Shown: piece by piece, positions 36,987 through 48,227 of the stretch
Numbering within the stretch: position 1 is the stretch's first letter
How the letters are laid out: each line of letters begins with the position of its first letter
Assembly: GCA_023159155.1 (NCBI GenBank)
Contig: JAJNNX010000049.1
Span: 1-64,000 of the forward strand
Reading direction: 5' to 3'
DNA length: 64,000 nt
Source: Ustulina deusta
Taxonomy: Eukaryota > Ascomycota > Sordariomycetes > Xylariales > Xylariaceae
The notes under the pieces: model-generated
What the model saw: only the letters and a program-made list of their open reading frames with translations
The model's database searches: none
What the model was told of the DNA's origin: nothing
Made by a program: the position numbers and the translations under genes

Positions 36987-38384
36987 GTCGGAAACTCGGA
37001 TAAGGGGCCCAATGTTAGTTGACGCCTTGGTTCTCCTCACAGAAGGCTCGCGCCATCCACGAGTCTGTCCTCTCTGGCCCTCAACGTCTTCAAGTCTAGT
37101 GATTGGCTTTACCTTCTGTGTCTTGACTTGGAGGTCTCCCGTGAGCGCGATGTTACCCATGTCCCATGGACTCATCGATCTGGAGAGTCATATGTGATAC
37201 AGCAAAGCACAAGAGAACTCTTACAAGTGTCAACTCAATGGCTCCTAGGGCAACATTCAGAGCGATTCCTTTTATCAAGGTATTTCTGGAGCTTATTCCG
37301 CGCTAGAGCTGACCTGCCTCGAGCGGTATTGTAAGGGGATGAGGAACGAATCAATGGAATATATCTGGATGGATGAATGGAAATCAGCTGGTCTTAATGG
37401 AAAATGTGGCTATGATGAACTGAAACCATGGGGACATGAATGGATGAAAATATGAAACTAGGGATAAGAGAGTACACAAAAGCAAAGCGTAAGTCATCAG
37501 TTGGTCTGTATTCCTTGGAGTGGAATTCGCATAGGTGGTAAGTATAAAAAAACATCAGTAGATAGATACCTTTGATACCTAGGAAGAGGAGAGGGCACTT
37601 GTGACCGGACAGACAGTGCATTCATCCCTCATCCCTCACAATCCCGGCGAAATTTAGATAGCATTTCTTTACCCCCCTTCTCTGCACCACTCCCTACTAC
37701 CGCTACTACGATCGTTACGAGGGTGGAGTTGAGTTGCATGGCGGTGCTGGCGTCGTGGGCGCGACATGATGGGAAGGAGGAAGTAGGTCGCGTTCAAGGA
37801 ATCGAAAATGTTCCTTCCATTGAAAGACAAGGTAGCTGATAAAAGACGGCAGCGGCGCGCGCCGAACTATATTTGTGGACTTAGCATTGCATTGCCTTGC
37901 ATTGCCTTGATTTAGCAGTGAGGATAGACAATCTAGAAGTCTTGTCAAAGGACACCTATAACGCAACGGAATTACATTTTTATCCAAAGTAGTCTAGATA
38001 CCACCTATAATCTATCTGGGTAGCTTTCGATGCATAGACAGGCAGGTTCTTTTGAAGCGGAAGAAAGAGACGATATCCTTCACGTGAGGTCCTTCTACGT
38101 GCTATCTGCTCAAACTCGTCGGGTACAGACCCCCTACGTGTTGACATAGTTTAGTCTGGTTTGATATTGATTCTGTTCCTGTTTCCCCTGTAGCAGCTCT
38201 TGACCTGCGATTCTCGGCTTTCGAGCGCGAGGGAGGCCATCCACGCCTATTATTGCTATGATTCTGAGGATATCTCCCAGCGGTGTTTTGGCGTTGCTGA
38301 GGACACAAATGGTGGAAGTATACGGGGACACATCATTGTTGGGGAGAAGAACTTCAACTCTACAGCATTAGACAGGCCAAGTTT
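36987..38384. other. Convergent intergenic region, 3' flanks
   Basis: Space between the stop codons of Kap104 (+) and the CID protein (-). It contains both 3' untranslated regions and only short frames. A small tandem GCATTGCCTT duplication lies near 37,890. No gene seen. Confidence 0.6.
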
Positions 38385-40121
38385 TCACCATCCCCGTCCC
38401 CTGTTCCACCCACCGCCCCGGTACCCCTGGCCGCGATACTCTCCTCGTCCGCCTCGTCCGTACTGCTGATATCCGCCGCCTCCCTGTTGCTGCGGGGGTG
38501 GAGGCGGCGGGGGTGGTGCGCCCCATCCTCCGCTCATGTTAGGCATGGGTGGCATCCAATTCGGTGGCATGCCGCCTGCGGGAGGCGGAGGTGGCGGCGG
38601 AGGCCAAGGACCCTGATAATTAGGCGGGGGCGGGGGTGGGACGGGAAACTGGCCAAAGTCAGGAGGCACCGATGAGAAGCCCTGTTGCACGAAATTTGGC
38701 TGTTGGGGAAACTGGGTGTTCGGCGTGAGGTTGGGCCCAGGGTTGGGGGGGTTCGGAGATTTGATGTAAGGTCTTCGTCTCGCCGCCGATGGGGGGCTAT
38801 GTCCTCGAGAGGCTGAGCGTGATGGTGATGGTGATCTTGAGCTGTTGTATGACGTGCGTCGTTGCCGGTCTCGGCTGCGCTCTCTGCCACGGTCATAACT
38901 TCTGCTTCTGGTACGACTTCTGCTTCGCTGCGAATCTGGCGAGGTTGATATTCGGCGGCGCTTAAATGCTGGGCGCGACGACCCTCGAGACAGGCTTCGC
39001 GAGCGCGATATTGAGCGTGACGGTGATCGCGAGGTGCTACGACCGCGTTCCCCATTTCTTGACGTGGATTTCTTCTTTCGCCGCTGCTTCATCTTTTGGC
39101 AGAAGGTCCGCGACCAGCCGTAGTATGTCTCTCCCGCTACGATCTCTCCTGTGATCTCGTCGAACACAACCCTCTGGCCCATCTGGTCGACGTCTTGGGT
39201 AGAATCATCACCGACAATGCATTCTTTTGAATAAAGCCGGTCTACATCAGCGAGCAAATCTTGAACAGCTTTGATGAGTTGCTTATCCACAGGTCCAGAG
39301 GCGAACCGAAGTGGCCTGATCATTTCCGGGTTCATGGGTCTCGTGGAGTTGGGCTCCATGACGGGAAGCCAATTCGCGGCAGGCAAGTCGTACCAGGGCA
39401 AGGTAGCATCGCCATGCATTGTTGGCATGATAAACGGCGCGTCCTTGGACGATCTCGTATTGGTGTTTGTTGAGCCATTGGCAGAGCTATCCAGGGCGGC
39501 CACTGAGTCCTGACTGAGTGGCCCATCGCGGACAACTTGTCGGAGCTTGTCTATGACGTCGGATTGGTAGTATCGGTGCTTTTCCCAGAGGTCGAGGAGG
39601 TCTAGGAGCTTCCTGGTATGCTTGGGAGAGTTCGGAAAAGCGGCAGCACTCTGGACAAGGCTCGGCAGGGTAGGCTCGAGGTTTGCCGCAAAGCTGGTGT
39701 TCTGCTCGCGAAGATGGGCCTGGTAGAGGGCGTCATTGAGGATATACAGAAGATGCAGGCGCTTGCGCTTCGACGAAGGCTCCCGGGCTGTTCTGGTGGT
39801 GGCCAGGGCGGCCGAGTACGAGTGGGCCAGGGCGAGCAGATACTTGGCCATGGCTGCGACGCGGGCGCCCGAGTGGGCTAGATTTGCGAAGACCCATTGC
39901 TTGCATTTCTATGTGACGACGTTTAGTTGTCGCGCTGCACACGATACTTCAAGAGGCTGTGTTGCTCAAACCTGGACATTGGACGGAGAGCATCGCGAGG
40001 CCGTCGCGTTGAGCCGGCTGAGGAACTCGTCGATCTCGGTGCGCGGGCACGACGTCGGGTCTGCGCGGAGCAGGACCGCCGAGAAGGACACCTTGGCGAT
40101 TGCGAGCTGCGGTGATGCCAT
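38385..40121 (-). CDS. CID (RPR) domain, RS-rich, proline-rich protein
   Basis: Two exons, 39972-40121 and 38385-39908, separated by a 63-bp intron (GTTTGA...ACATAG with a CTAAAC branch site), give 557 residues. The N-terminus (MASPQLAIAKVSFSAVLLRA...CKQWVFANLAHSGARVAAMAKYL, then RLHLLYILNDALYQAHLRE and LLDLLDLWEKHRYY) is a CID/RPR domain of about 140 residues, the fold that binds the RNA polymerase II C-terminal repeat. A conserved middle block contains GETYYGWSRTFCQKMKQRRKK. Residues from about 330 are RS dipeptides, followed by a Pro-, Gln- and Gly-rich tail ending in RGG-like repeats. The overall plan resembles metazoan CHERP, a U2 snRNP-associated factor, without its SURP domain. A nuclear role in transcription-coupled RNA processing is inferred. 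Using the internal ATG at 39851 would remove half of the CID. Confidence 0.82.
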
Positions 40122-41101
40122 CGTGACACGGCTGGTGTATGGTCTATGGGCGGTTCAATAGCGACTAGAGTGCATGCATGCTGTGTGTGATGGTTGTTGA
40201 CACTGAGCAGTGTAGAAGTTAGAGAGCTCCGAGTTGCATATGCTAGGTCGACGCTAGTACCTGGTACCAGTTGAGCACTGACCACCTGCAAGCCATTAAA
40301 GTTCAGTTACCACTAGTCACAATTGTTACCTACCTGTTGTTACCTACCTCATATACTTATCCATGCTGAGGGGACACCACAGCCGACACGAATGCATGTT
40401 ATTTCAAGCTACAGTACACTCTGGTTATGTTTTCCTCTCGGAGAAACTGCCAGATAGGCTGGAGTTATGGCACTTTTTAGTATGGACTATGAGCCTTATA
40501 TCAGCGTAGCTAGGACAGACTCATCCTGGGGTGGTTAAGTAGTAGATACAAATAGCGATAAAGCAGTATTGGTCTGAGTTGTCATGAAATCACCTAGGTG
40601 TCAGCAGGTTTGCCGGCTAGATTTATGGTATCCAACCGTGTTGGCCAACGCGAGGAGAAGGGATATGCCAGTTTGAATCTGCATGATTCGACCTGTAGAT
40701 CACCAATACTCATTTCCTGGTTGTTAACAATAGTCACTACTACACATTCTGGTCAGTTGCCTTGGCCAGAACAGCATCCTTCAATGCGCAATGAAAAGAA
40801 CTAGAACGGGTAGAATCCACAGGACTCCGGTAAAAGTACACGAAACATCTTTCGTGTATAATGAAACACCGTGACGCTGGAAAGCGATTTGAGGCTCGGA
40901 AACACCAGGTAGACCGAAAATTCGACGTCTGTAATGTTCCCTAAGCACAGCGAAGGAGAAGCCAGCACCCCGAGGAATTTCTTTGGTTGGGAAGTTGAGA
41001 TATTCACAATAAGCCGCCCATCAACACCTTCATATATGTACAAATTCCCACGTCTCGTAATTACAGCCGCCTAACTTTCTCGCATATGCAGCAGAGTAAT
41101 C
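40122..41101. other. Intergenic with TACCTACC motifs
   Basis: Promoter side of the CID gene (GGTACCAG and TTACCTACCTG motifs at 40248-40350), then sequence without a recognisable gene. A minus frame of 80 codons (40801-41043) just past the DUF4748-like stop has no family features. Confidence 0.5.
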
Positions 41102-41588
41102 TCAGGAGAAGCGATCGCCCTTCGGACTTTGAAAGGGTGTACTGCTTTCGTATTTGCTTTTCTCGAAAACCCTTTGGGCCTCTGTCGTAGGAGCATGCCG
41201 TGTTGGCGCGGGATCGGAGCTCGCCTCCCGACTCGGCGAGCCGGCGACATCGTTGCTGACGGGCGCATCGTTGCTTGGAGGCGCCGGATTTGTGGGAACG
41301 TTGTCGGGGCGCTCGAGGGAATCCATCATGCGCTTTTTGCGTTGGGTCTCTTCGAACCGTTGAGCTCGGTCCGCATTGATGCTCTTCTTAGCGAAGTAGT
41401 AGGCACCCGCGCCGGCTATACCACATTGCCATGTGCGTGTAAGAAACATATGTTGCCGCACGCGGTAGATGGAGCCTGGAAGAAAAAAACATACCAAGGC
41501 AGAGGGAGCCCCAGCCGGCCCTAGTAGCATAAGCAGTCTGGTTAGCATTTAGGCTTGGAAATCTGCGTTCATGGAAGATGATCGACAC
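41102..41588 (-). CDS. Small DUF4748-like membrane protein, start unresolved
   Basis: The exon 41102-41415 joins an upstream exon ending at 41495 across a 79-bp intron (GTATGT...GGTATAG). The spliced reading is AYATRAGWGSLCL-AGAGAYYFAKKSINADRAQR, then a charged RKKRMMDSLE segment and a Pro/Ser-rich tail ending in KSKYESSTPFQSPKGDRFS. A short Gly/Ala-rich membrane segment followed by YYFAKKSINADR matches, from memory, a family of small fungal mitochondrial-type proteins (DUF4748) of unknown function. In the correct upstream frame no ATG occurs before a stop near 41,630, so another short 5' exon is needed. The alternative, an unspliced frame from the ATG at 41548 (MLTRLLMLLG), reads through the intron and breaks the Gly/Ala segment. 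N-terminus uncertain. Confidence 0.5.
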
Positions 41589-43132
41589 ACCAGAAAGATT
41601 TGACCTGGTGAGCAGAGAAGTCAGCGGCTTTTATGTCTTCGTAGCACGTCGTCCGGATTCTGGACGTCACATACTGTATTCATTGCGGAGGATTGAACAG
41701 TTCAATCTGCCAAGTCTCTTAGCTTTCACGATTGGGATCGGCGAGCAGGTGTCAATGGATTCTAAAGAATACTACTGTAATAAGCTCACAACAATGCGCA
41801 AAGGGGATTTGAAGCTTGGGTAAGAGAGTGTACATAAGTAGTGTATGTGAGTAGGTTCTGGGCTTCCACGTTTTTCAACCATTCGGGCAACATTGCAGGG
41901 GTTGCAGCGCCGAGGCCCGGTCCACTATTACAGATGGGGGATAGCGCCGGCAACCAGCCAAACAAAATCCACAGAGGGCAAGGCTAAAAAGAAAAACATG
42001 CCACTGGCCCGTACTAGTATTAATTCGTGGCGTCGAAGCAGCATGAAGCAAGACCTACTCGTATACCTAGGTACTATCTACGGGTTGCCAAGGATCCCTC
42101 GGCAGGCAACGTCAACTACCCTATACACCCAACAAGCAGAGACTACCAGCTATTCAGGTGCCGTACCAACTGTCGACATTATCGGAACAACTGTCGCATT
42201 AAGATAATATAATGTAAGAGAAAGAAGGCGACTGGGGGTAATTTCATTTTTGCAATGAGAGGTAAATACTCTTCTTAGTACCGGTACCTAGTACGCAGTC
42301 TTATAGGTTTCCTGTTCGGTAAAAATAGGAATCTCCCGGTCTAAATACCTTTAGCGCCGGGTACCTATGTAGGTACATGGTGTTTCCAGCTTCGGCGGTC
42401 TTGATAAATCTCTAAGTAAGCACCTACAGGTAAATAGCGTACCTAAGGGGGTGCCTACGGCCTCTTCTTTGGTAACGTTGTGGTCGACTTTTAACCAAAC
42501 CTGGAAACCTTAGCTAGATACTTCAGGTACTTACAGTAGCCATTCAAGTTCCCAAAATACCTACCTAAGGTACATACAGGTAGCAAACCGCATATGTGCT
42601 GCTTGTAGCACATTTGGCGTTGTAGTGGACACGACAAGCCACCAAGTTTTTGTCCATCTCAACGTCCCGGCCCTGCGTGGTCAACAGATGCTCAACGAAC
42701 CAGCAACGGCCAAGCAGGAGCAGGGCAAGATCATCGGGTGCAGCCTCAGCTATTTCGTCATTGCACAGATACCCACTTCGACCTAGACCGGTCAAACAAC
42801 GTCTCACCCTATGTAAACAAGTACCTGTAATAGGTACCTCTACTATATGTAGGTATCTACTGTACCTGAGGTACACACTTTGCACCCTCCCTTTTCACCC
42901 GCTTTCCACCCCACCACCCTTGGACCCTGGTACACGTAGCTCTGTGGCTGAAGCCGTCAACACCAAAGGCCTCTGTTGACGATTGATGGCGAGAGTTATA
43001 CCTGGCTAGGATTTGTATAGTCGACTCCTTCCGCGCCCGGATGGTTCAGGCAACTTCGTCGTCGCATGAGAAGGGTATCATGGTAGGAAGAGGTCCCACT
43101 CTGTGCGGCCTCGAGTCAATCAACCTTCTATC
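41589..43132. other. Divergent intergenic region rich in GGTACCTA motifs
   Basis: Between the start regions of the DUF4748-like gene (-) and the 5-phosphatase gene (+). GGTACC, TACCTA and TAGGTA occur many times between 42,280 and 42,880. No coding sequence recognised. A shared regulatory role is possible but not shown. Confidence 0.5.
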
Positions 43133-46100
43133 ATGGAGCCCGGTGCTCAAGGAGGCCCTCGAGGTGGCCCTCGCGATGGCCCTGATGCATCCTCCCTCGT
43201 AAGAGAGCGTCCTAGTGATGAACCAGCTCCGTGTTCCGAGGTGCTAATAATCACCCTTTCTTAGAAGCCAGTCTCATCCTTGAGATCCCATTTTGAGAGC
43301 ATGAACAAGACTCGGGAAGAGCAACCATCGGCGCCAGCAACGACGGCGACGACACCTGGCCTGGCGAGGCAACGAACACCCTCACCCAAGCCCCCTCCGG
43401 TTCCCGACACTCGGCCCGCTCGACCAAAGAGTATGGCCTTCCTAGAGGCTGGGAGATCAAAACCTCAACCGCCGGGCCCTCACGAACAAGCCGCTGCCGC
43501 TGCCGCTACGCTGCGTCCAACCCAGCTCGCGCATCCGCCTCCATTAAGTCCTAGGCCTATCAGACCACCAGCCGTCATGGTCGAACCCCCTCATTCGCCT
43601 CCGATTAGCAGGGCTCTGTCCCAACCCGCGGTGGATGCCGCTGCTCTCCTGAACCCCGATCCAACCAAGGCTCCACCGACACCCGTCACTCCTCCGTCCC
43701 GACCATTCAGGATACCGAGCCGGCCCACGACCCCGGGCCTTGAAACCCGCCGCTCATCGCCTCGACTGACCTCACCACAGCCTCCTTCGCCACCGCCGCC
43801 GCGAAGATCCGTCGAGCTGAGACGAGAACGCGAGGCGAAAACTTCGTCTGTAGCGCCCCCTCCAATCAATCGCGCAGACAAACCCAGCGCTCGCCTGTCT
43901 ATCGTGGGTGACAATGCGCCCAAGCTTGAACCTAAGCCAGCACAGTTGAGGCCAGATAAGCTCTCACCCTTTAACACACCACCGAGCACGGCAAGTGTTC
44001 CCGAAAACGAAGAGTCGCCGCCGATGCTGCCAACGCGCCCTACCCGCCCTACACCATACATTCCTAGCCTTGCTAGAACCAATACAGTACCGGCGGCATT
44101 TGACCCCCCACCAGTTCATCCCACCATGGCGACCAAAAGGAGAGAGCTAGAAACGAATGGGCCTGCGAAGCTGGCTCCTGCACCTGCTGCTATCAACGAC
44201 CGCCCAGCACTTCCATCACGTCCACAGACAATCCCCGACTCAACCCCCAAAATCCCAGCTAGTTCAATGATGAAACCTCCACCTCGGCCTGTGCGTGCGA
44301 GTATTGCTGGTATTCCAGCAACCGGCAATGTGGCCGTCGATACCACGGTGGCCCCCCAGCAACCGAAGCGGATAGCATCTACCCCTACCTCACAATTTGC
44401 GCCTCCCCCTACCCGGACTCATGCCAGGTCCATGACTGTAGATCAGACATCCGACAGGACCCCCTTAGAGTTCCGGGGACCGCCCAGGAACTTCCCCGCA
44501 GCCGGAAATTCCCCTATCAACGGCGACTCTCTGACTGCAGGTGAATCGGGTACGCCGCAGGTTACTACTACATATCCCGATGCGTCTAGGGTCAATCGGC
44601 GGCCCCCCTTTGCAAAACAAGGGGTTCATGAGATTCAAACTAAATTTGATACGAGGAAATTTGACGTCTGTGGAGAGTACGTTTGTACGAGCGGCCAACT
44701 TACTCGGGTGTGGAACCTGCTCGATGGTGAGCTTGTTGTGAGTTTTGCTCATGGAGAAGGCGTCAAAGCTACAAGTGTTGCATTCAAACCGGGCTTAAAT
44801 GTCAATCAAGAAGGCTTAAGAATATGGATCGGGAACAATATTGGGGAAGTTATGGAAGCTGATATTGCGACCCAGTCGATTGTTGGCAATAAGACAAGTA
44901 TCCACGGACGGCAGGAAGTCATCAAGATCTTTCGGCATTTTAATGAGATGTGGACGCTAGATGAGGGTGGTACGTTACATGTTTGGGGTCCGGACAGCGA
45001 TGGAGTTCCAAACTTGAACAACAGCCCCCATCAGACATACCGGCTAGTGAAAGGACACACGTTTTCTATCATTGTTGGAGAAGAATTGTGGTATGCCACT
45101 GGAAAAGAAATCAGGATCTTCGCACCTACCGTCAGTGGTAGCAACCAAGTACAAGTCCTTATGCGGCCCTTGGTCTCTGAAGGCGCTGGTGAAATCACCT
45201 CCGGAACTGTTCTTAAATCACAACCTGGGAAAATTTACTTTGGTCATTCTGATGGCAAAGTTAGCATTTACTCTCAAAAGGACTTTACATGCCTGAGCGT
45301 TCTGAGCATTAGCACTTACAAGATCAACGCCCTGGCCGGTGTGGGCAGCTATATCTGGGCCGCATTCAACACTGGGAAGATCTCGATTTACGACATTCGA
45401 AGTTCGCCATGGGCTGTGAAGAAGGATTGGCAGGCCCACAATGATAGCCCAGCATTGAGGCTTATTGCCGACCCTGCCAGTTATTATAGGCTTGGTCGTC
45501 AGCAAGTCCTGTCACTTGGCGCAGATAACATGGTCAGGGTATGGGACGGCCTTCTCCAGGACGACTTCTTAGAAAATCAAATGAAGTCAATGGACGCCCA
45601 GTATTCTACATTTGAGGATATCAAAGTCCAAGCCATGACTTGGAACGCCGGCGCGTCCACACCCAACAGCCTCAGATATACCGAATCTGATGCTGCATTT
45701 ATCCAAAACCTCCTGCAATCAAGTGATTGCCCAGATATACTTGTTTTTGGATTTCAAGAATTGGTTGATTTGGAAGATAAGACTGCCACGGCAAAGCGAT
45801 TGTTCAAATCAAAAAAGAAAGACGCAACTGACCAAGAACGGATGAGCCACCAGTACCGGGATTGGAGAGATTTCCTGGTTCGAAGTCTCGACGACTTTAT
45901 GCCCGCCGATCATTTATACCACCTACTCCATACTGCTACCCTTGTTGGCTTATTCACCTGCATCTTCGTGAAGTCAACGCTCCGTGACCGGATTCGAAAC
46001 CTCAGCAGTGCCGACGTCAAACGAGGGATGGGCGGCCTGCATGGCAACAAAGGCGCCATCGTCGTACGTTTCATGGTAGATGACACATCTTTGTGCTTCA

Positions 46101-46723
46101 TCAATTGCCATCTAGCCGCCGGGCAGTCGCACGCTAACTCGCGCCACAACGACATCGCCGCTATTCTGGACAGCTCCATTCTCCCCGTCGAGCCCAACCC
46201 AGATGTGCGCATAGACAGTTATATCGGCGGTGGCGACGGCTCTATGATTCTTGACCACGAGCTATGCCTTCTTAACGGTGACCTCAATTACCGCATCGAC
46301 ACGATGTCGCGTGATACAGTGGTATTTGCTGTGAAAGCCAATAATCTCGCCAAGTTGCTCGAGCGCGACCAGCTACTCGTCGCTCGCCGTAGGAACCCGG
46401 CATTCAGGCTACGAGCTTTTGATGAAATGCCGATTCAGTTTGCTCCGACCTACAAATACGATGTCGGTACCGACAACTACGACACGAGTGAGAAAAAGCG
46501 GTCCCCAGCGTGGTGTGATCGCCTCCTTCATCGAGGGTCCGGGAGGATACAGCAGCTTGATTATCGTCGGCATGAGGTTAGAGTGTCGGACCACCGACCC
46601 GTGACCGGCCGGTTCAAGTTCACTATTAAGACAATATCGCCTAAGAAGCGCACCTTAGCGTGGGCGGACTGCCAGCAACTATTTGAGGACCTCAAGGTGA
46701 AGGAGGCAAATGAGGAAAAGTGA
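43133..46723 (+). CDS. Inositol-polyphosphate 5-phosphatase with WD40-like domain
   Basis: Two exons, 43133-43198 and 43265-46723, with a 66-bp intron (GTAAGA...TTCTTAG), give 1174 residues. Residues 1-475 are Pro/Ser/Thr-rich and probably disordered. Residues about 480-790 form a WD40-like propeller (TRVWNLLDGELVVSF, LHVWGPDSDG, IYFGHSDGKVSIYS, NMVRVWDGLLQDD). Residues about 810-1140 are the catalytic IPPc domain, with MTWNAGA, VFGFQELVDLEDKT, GGLHGNKGAIVVRF, NCHLAAGQ, LLNGDLNYRID, SPAWCDRLLHRG and SDHRPVTG, all active-site signatures intact. The enzyme should remove the 5-phosphate of PI(4,5)P2 or related inositol lipids. The WD40-IPPc plan occurs in fungi and in plant 5PTases. No membrane segment is seen, so membrane contact is presumably by partners. 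The first exon adds MEPGAQGGPRGGP and restores the conserved KPVSSLRSHFE start. Confidence 0.93.
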
Positions 46724-47880
46724 GCTCCTTCAATTTGAATTAGATTACACATAACTAACTACTTCAGGCTCTCTTATCTCATGGATGTTATCGGGTATGA
46801 TTTGACGACCAGCAAAGGTGTGATTCAAGACCAGCCTAAGAGGATTAATGGAAATTCAAGCCATCATAAGGGATAGAATACTGTGCGTAAACCGCCAGTG
46901 AGGGGTATCGCGGGAACGAGTCTCTGTCTGGTATTTCCGGACGAGCAGAAGTATTTTGCGTGTGCTTCGGGGGACCTCAACAAACAGATGGAAGGTCAAG
47001 CATTGTAGGCGGCACGACTCGCTAACAATGATACGCCGTGCTTGCAGCTCTGTTTCGCCGAGACTTGATATCGAGCAAACCTGACTACTCATTTGAGCGA
47101 GAACTCTTCCAGACGCAGGATGATACGCATAGACGGAAGCAGCACCAAGACGAATATTAGGGGGGATGCTTAGACCTCCTGTTTTGCCTGCGAAGCCCCA
47201 ATTACGTAGAGCACCCATCGCATACGTACCTCTCCCTAGATTCCAGAGCGACTTGCTTCATAAGCCCCATCAGCCCAACATGGGTCTCATAGGCTTCAGT
47301 CTGATTGGTCGAGCAGCTCCTCCAGCGGACCGATTTGGGAATACCCATCGCATCTACATCTCATTCGCAATCAAATGGTGTTAGATAGCTTACCGCTTGT
47401 CCATACAAACATAGATAAGAAATAACCTTGCATCGCATGGGAATCGCCCCGTTCACTTAGTGTGTTGTTTGCGCTTAAGGTATTCCTACTTCACAATACC
47501 CCCAATTGGCTTAGTATAAGTATACTGTGGAGTCGCGTGGTTTGTTGGGGGTTTGTTTTCTCTCACCTTTGTTCTTGTGAGTCTAAAATAATAAAGAGGA
47601 GGCCTTTTCTTACTCTCCGATACTGATCTCCATTATTACCCTCTTATAACGTAAGACAAATTACCATTCTGCCGGTATTCATTCGTCTTCGCTGCCATTC
47701 GTAATCGAAGCAGAGCTGGTCTCACATCCCACCTATTTGACGCGATAATACTGTACACGAGTGTTTTTACAGGGTTAGATTGTTTTCATTAGATGGCGGC
47801 AAGCTGCAAACCTTGACTTTTTTGGTGTGCGATATCGCACCATCCGCAGTTTTATAAGAAAGTTTGACCTAAACTAAGCT
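46724..47880. other. Intergenic, no convincing gene
   Basis: 3' flank of the 5-phosphatase gene and upstream region of the asparaginase locus. Short frames only. A palindromic TTAGTATAAGTATACT lies near 47,510. Nothing else seen. Confidence 0.55.
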
Positions 47881-48165
47881 ATGGCCGCAGGGGTAGACGC
47901 CCTTAATATCATCAGTAGTTCATTGCCTACCATCTCCCAGGGTTGCGTATTTCCTAGACCTACTGACGCTGAAGACCATCAGCTTGAATTGCTTGTCCAG
48001 GAGGGACACTTAACTCAGGAGCCTTTACCACTTGAAGTTAACATCCCGCTCAGATCCACGAGAGGCAGGCAACGCTCAGACTCAGACCCTCTACCCAGAG
48101 CACATGTAAAGAGATCATCATTTGAGAAGAAGACTGTTCTGACTCTGCCGGCTCGACGCTTCTAG
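47881..48165 (+). CDS. Upstream ORF, possible N-terminal piece of the asparaginase gene
   Basis: Frame of 94 residues from a real ATG (MAAGVDALNIISSSLPTIS), ending EKKTVLTLPARRF and a stop 63 bp before the asparaginase ATG. It is in a different frame from the asparaginase. Just after its stop the next frame reads SRARLFALGTLLRLLLP, a hydrophobic, membrane-like stretch. The asparaginase frame itself is open upstream of its ATG as LSFACSCRIGPFAMENLP. The three pieces could be one N-terminal extension broken by frameshifts or sequence errors, or this may be an unrelated small ORF or upstream regulatory ORF. I recognise no domain. Confidence 0.35.
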   Translation: MAAGVDALNIISSSLPTISQGCVFPRPTDAEDHQLELLVQEGHLTQEPLPLEVNIPLRSTRGRQRSDSDPLPRAHVKRSSFEKKTVLTLPARRF

Positions 48166-48227
48166 AGCACGCTTATTCGCACTTGGTACTCTCCTTCGCC
48201 TGCTCTTGCCGCATAGGTCCATTTGCG

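Noticed and set aside
38385..39851. CID protein starting at the internal ATG at 39851
   Set aside because: The first third of the CID fold lies in 39852-39908 and in the upstream exon, in frame across a good intron.
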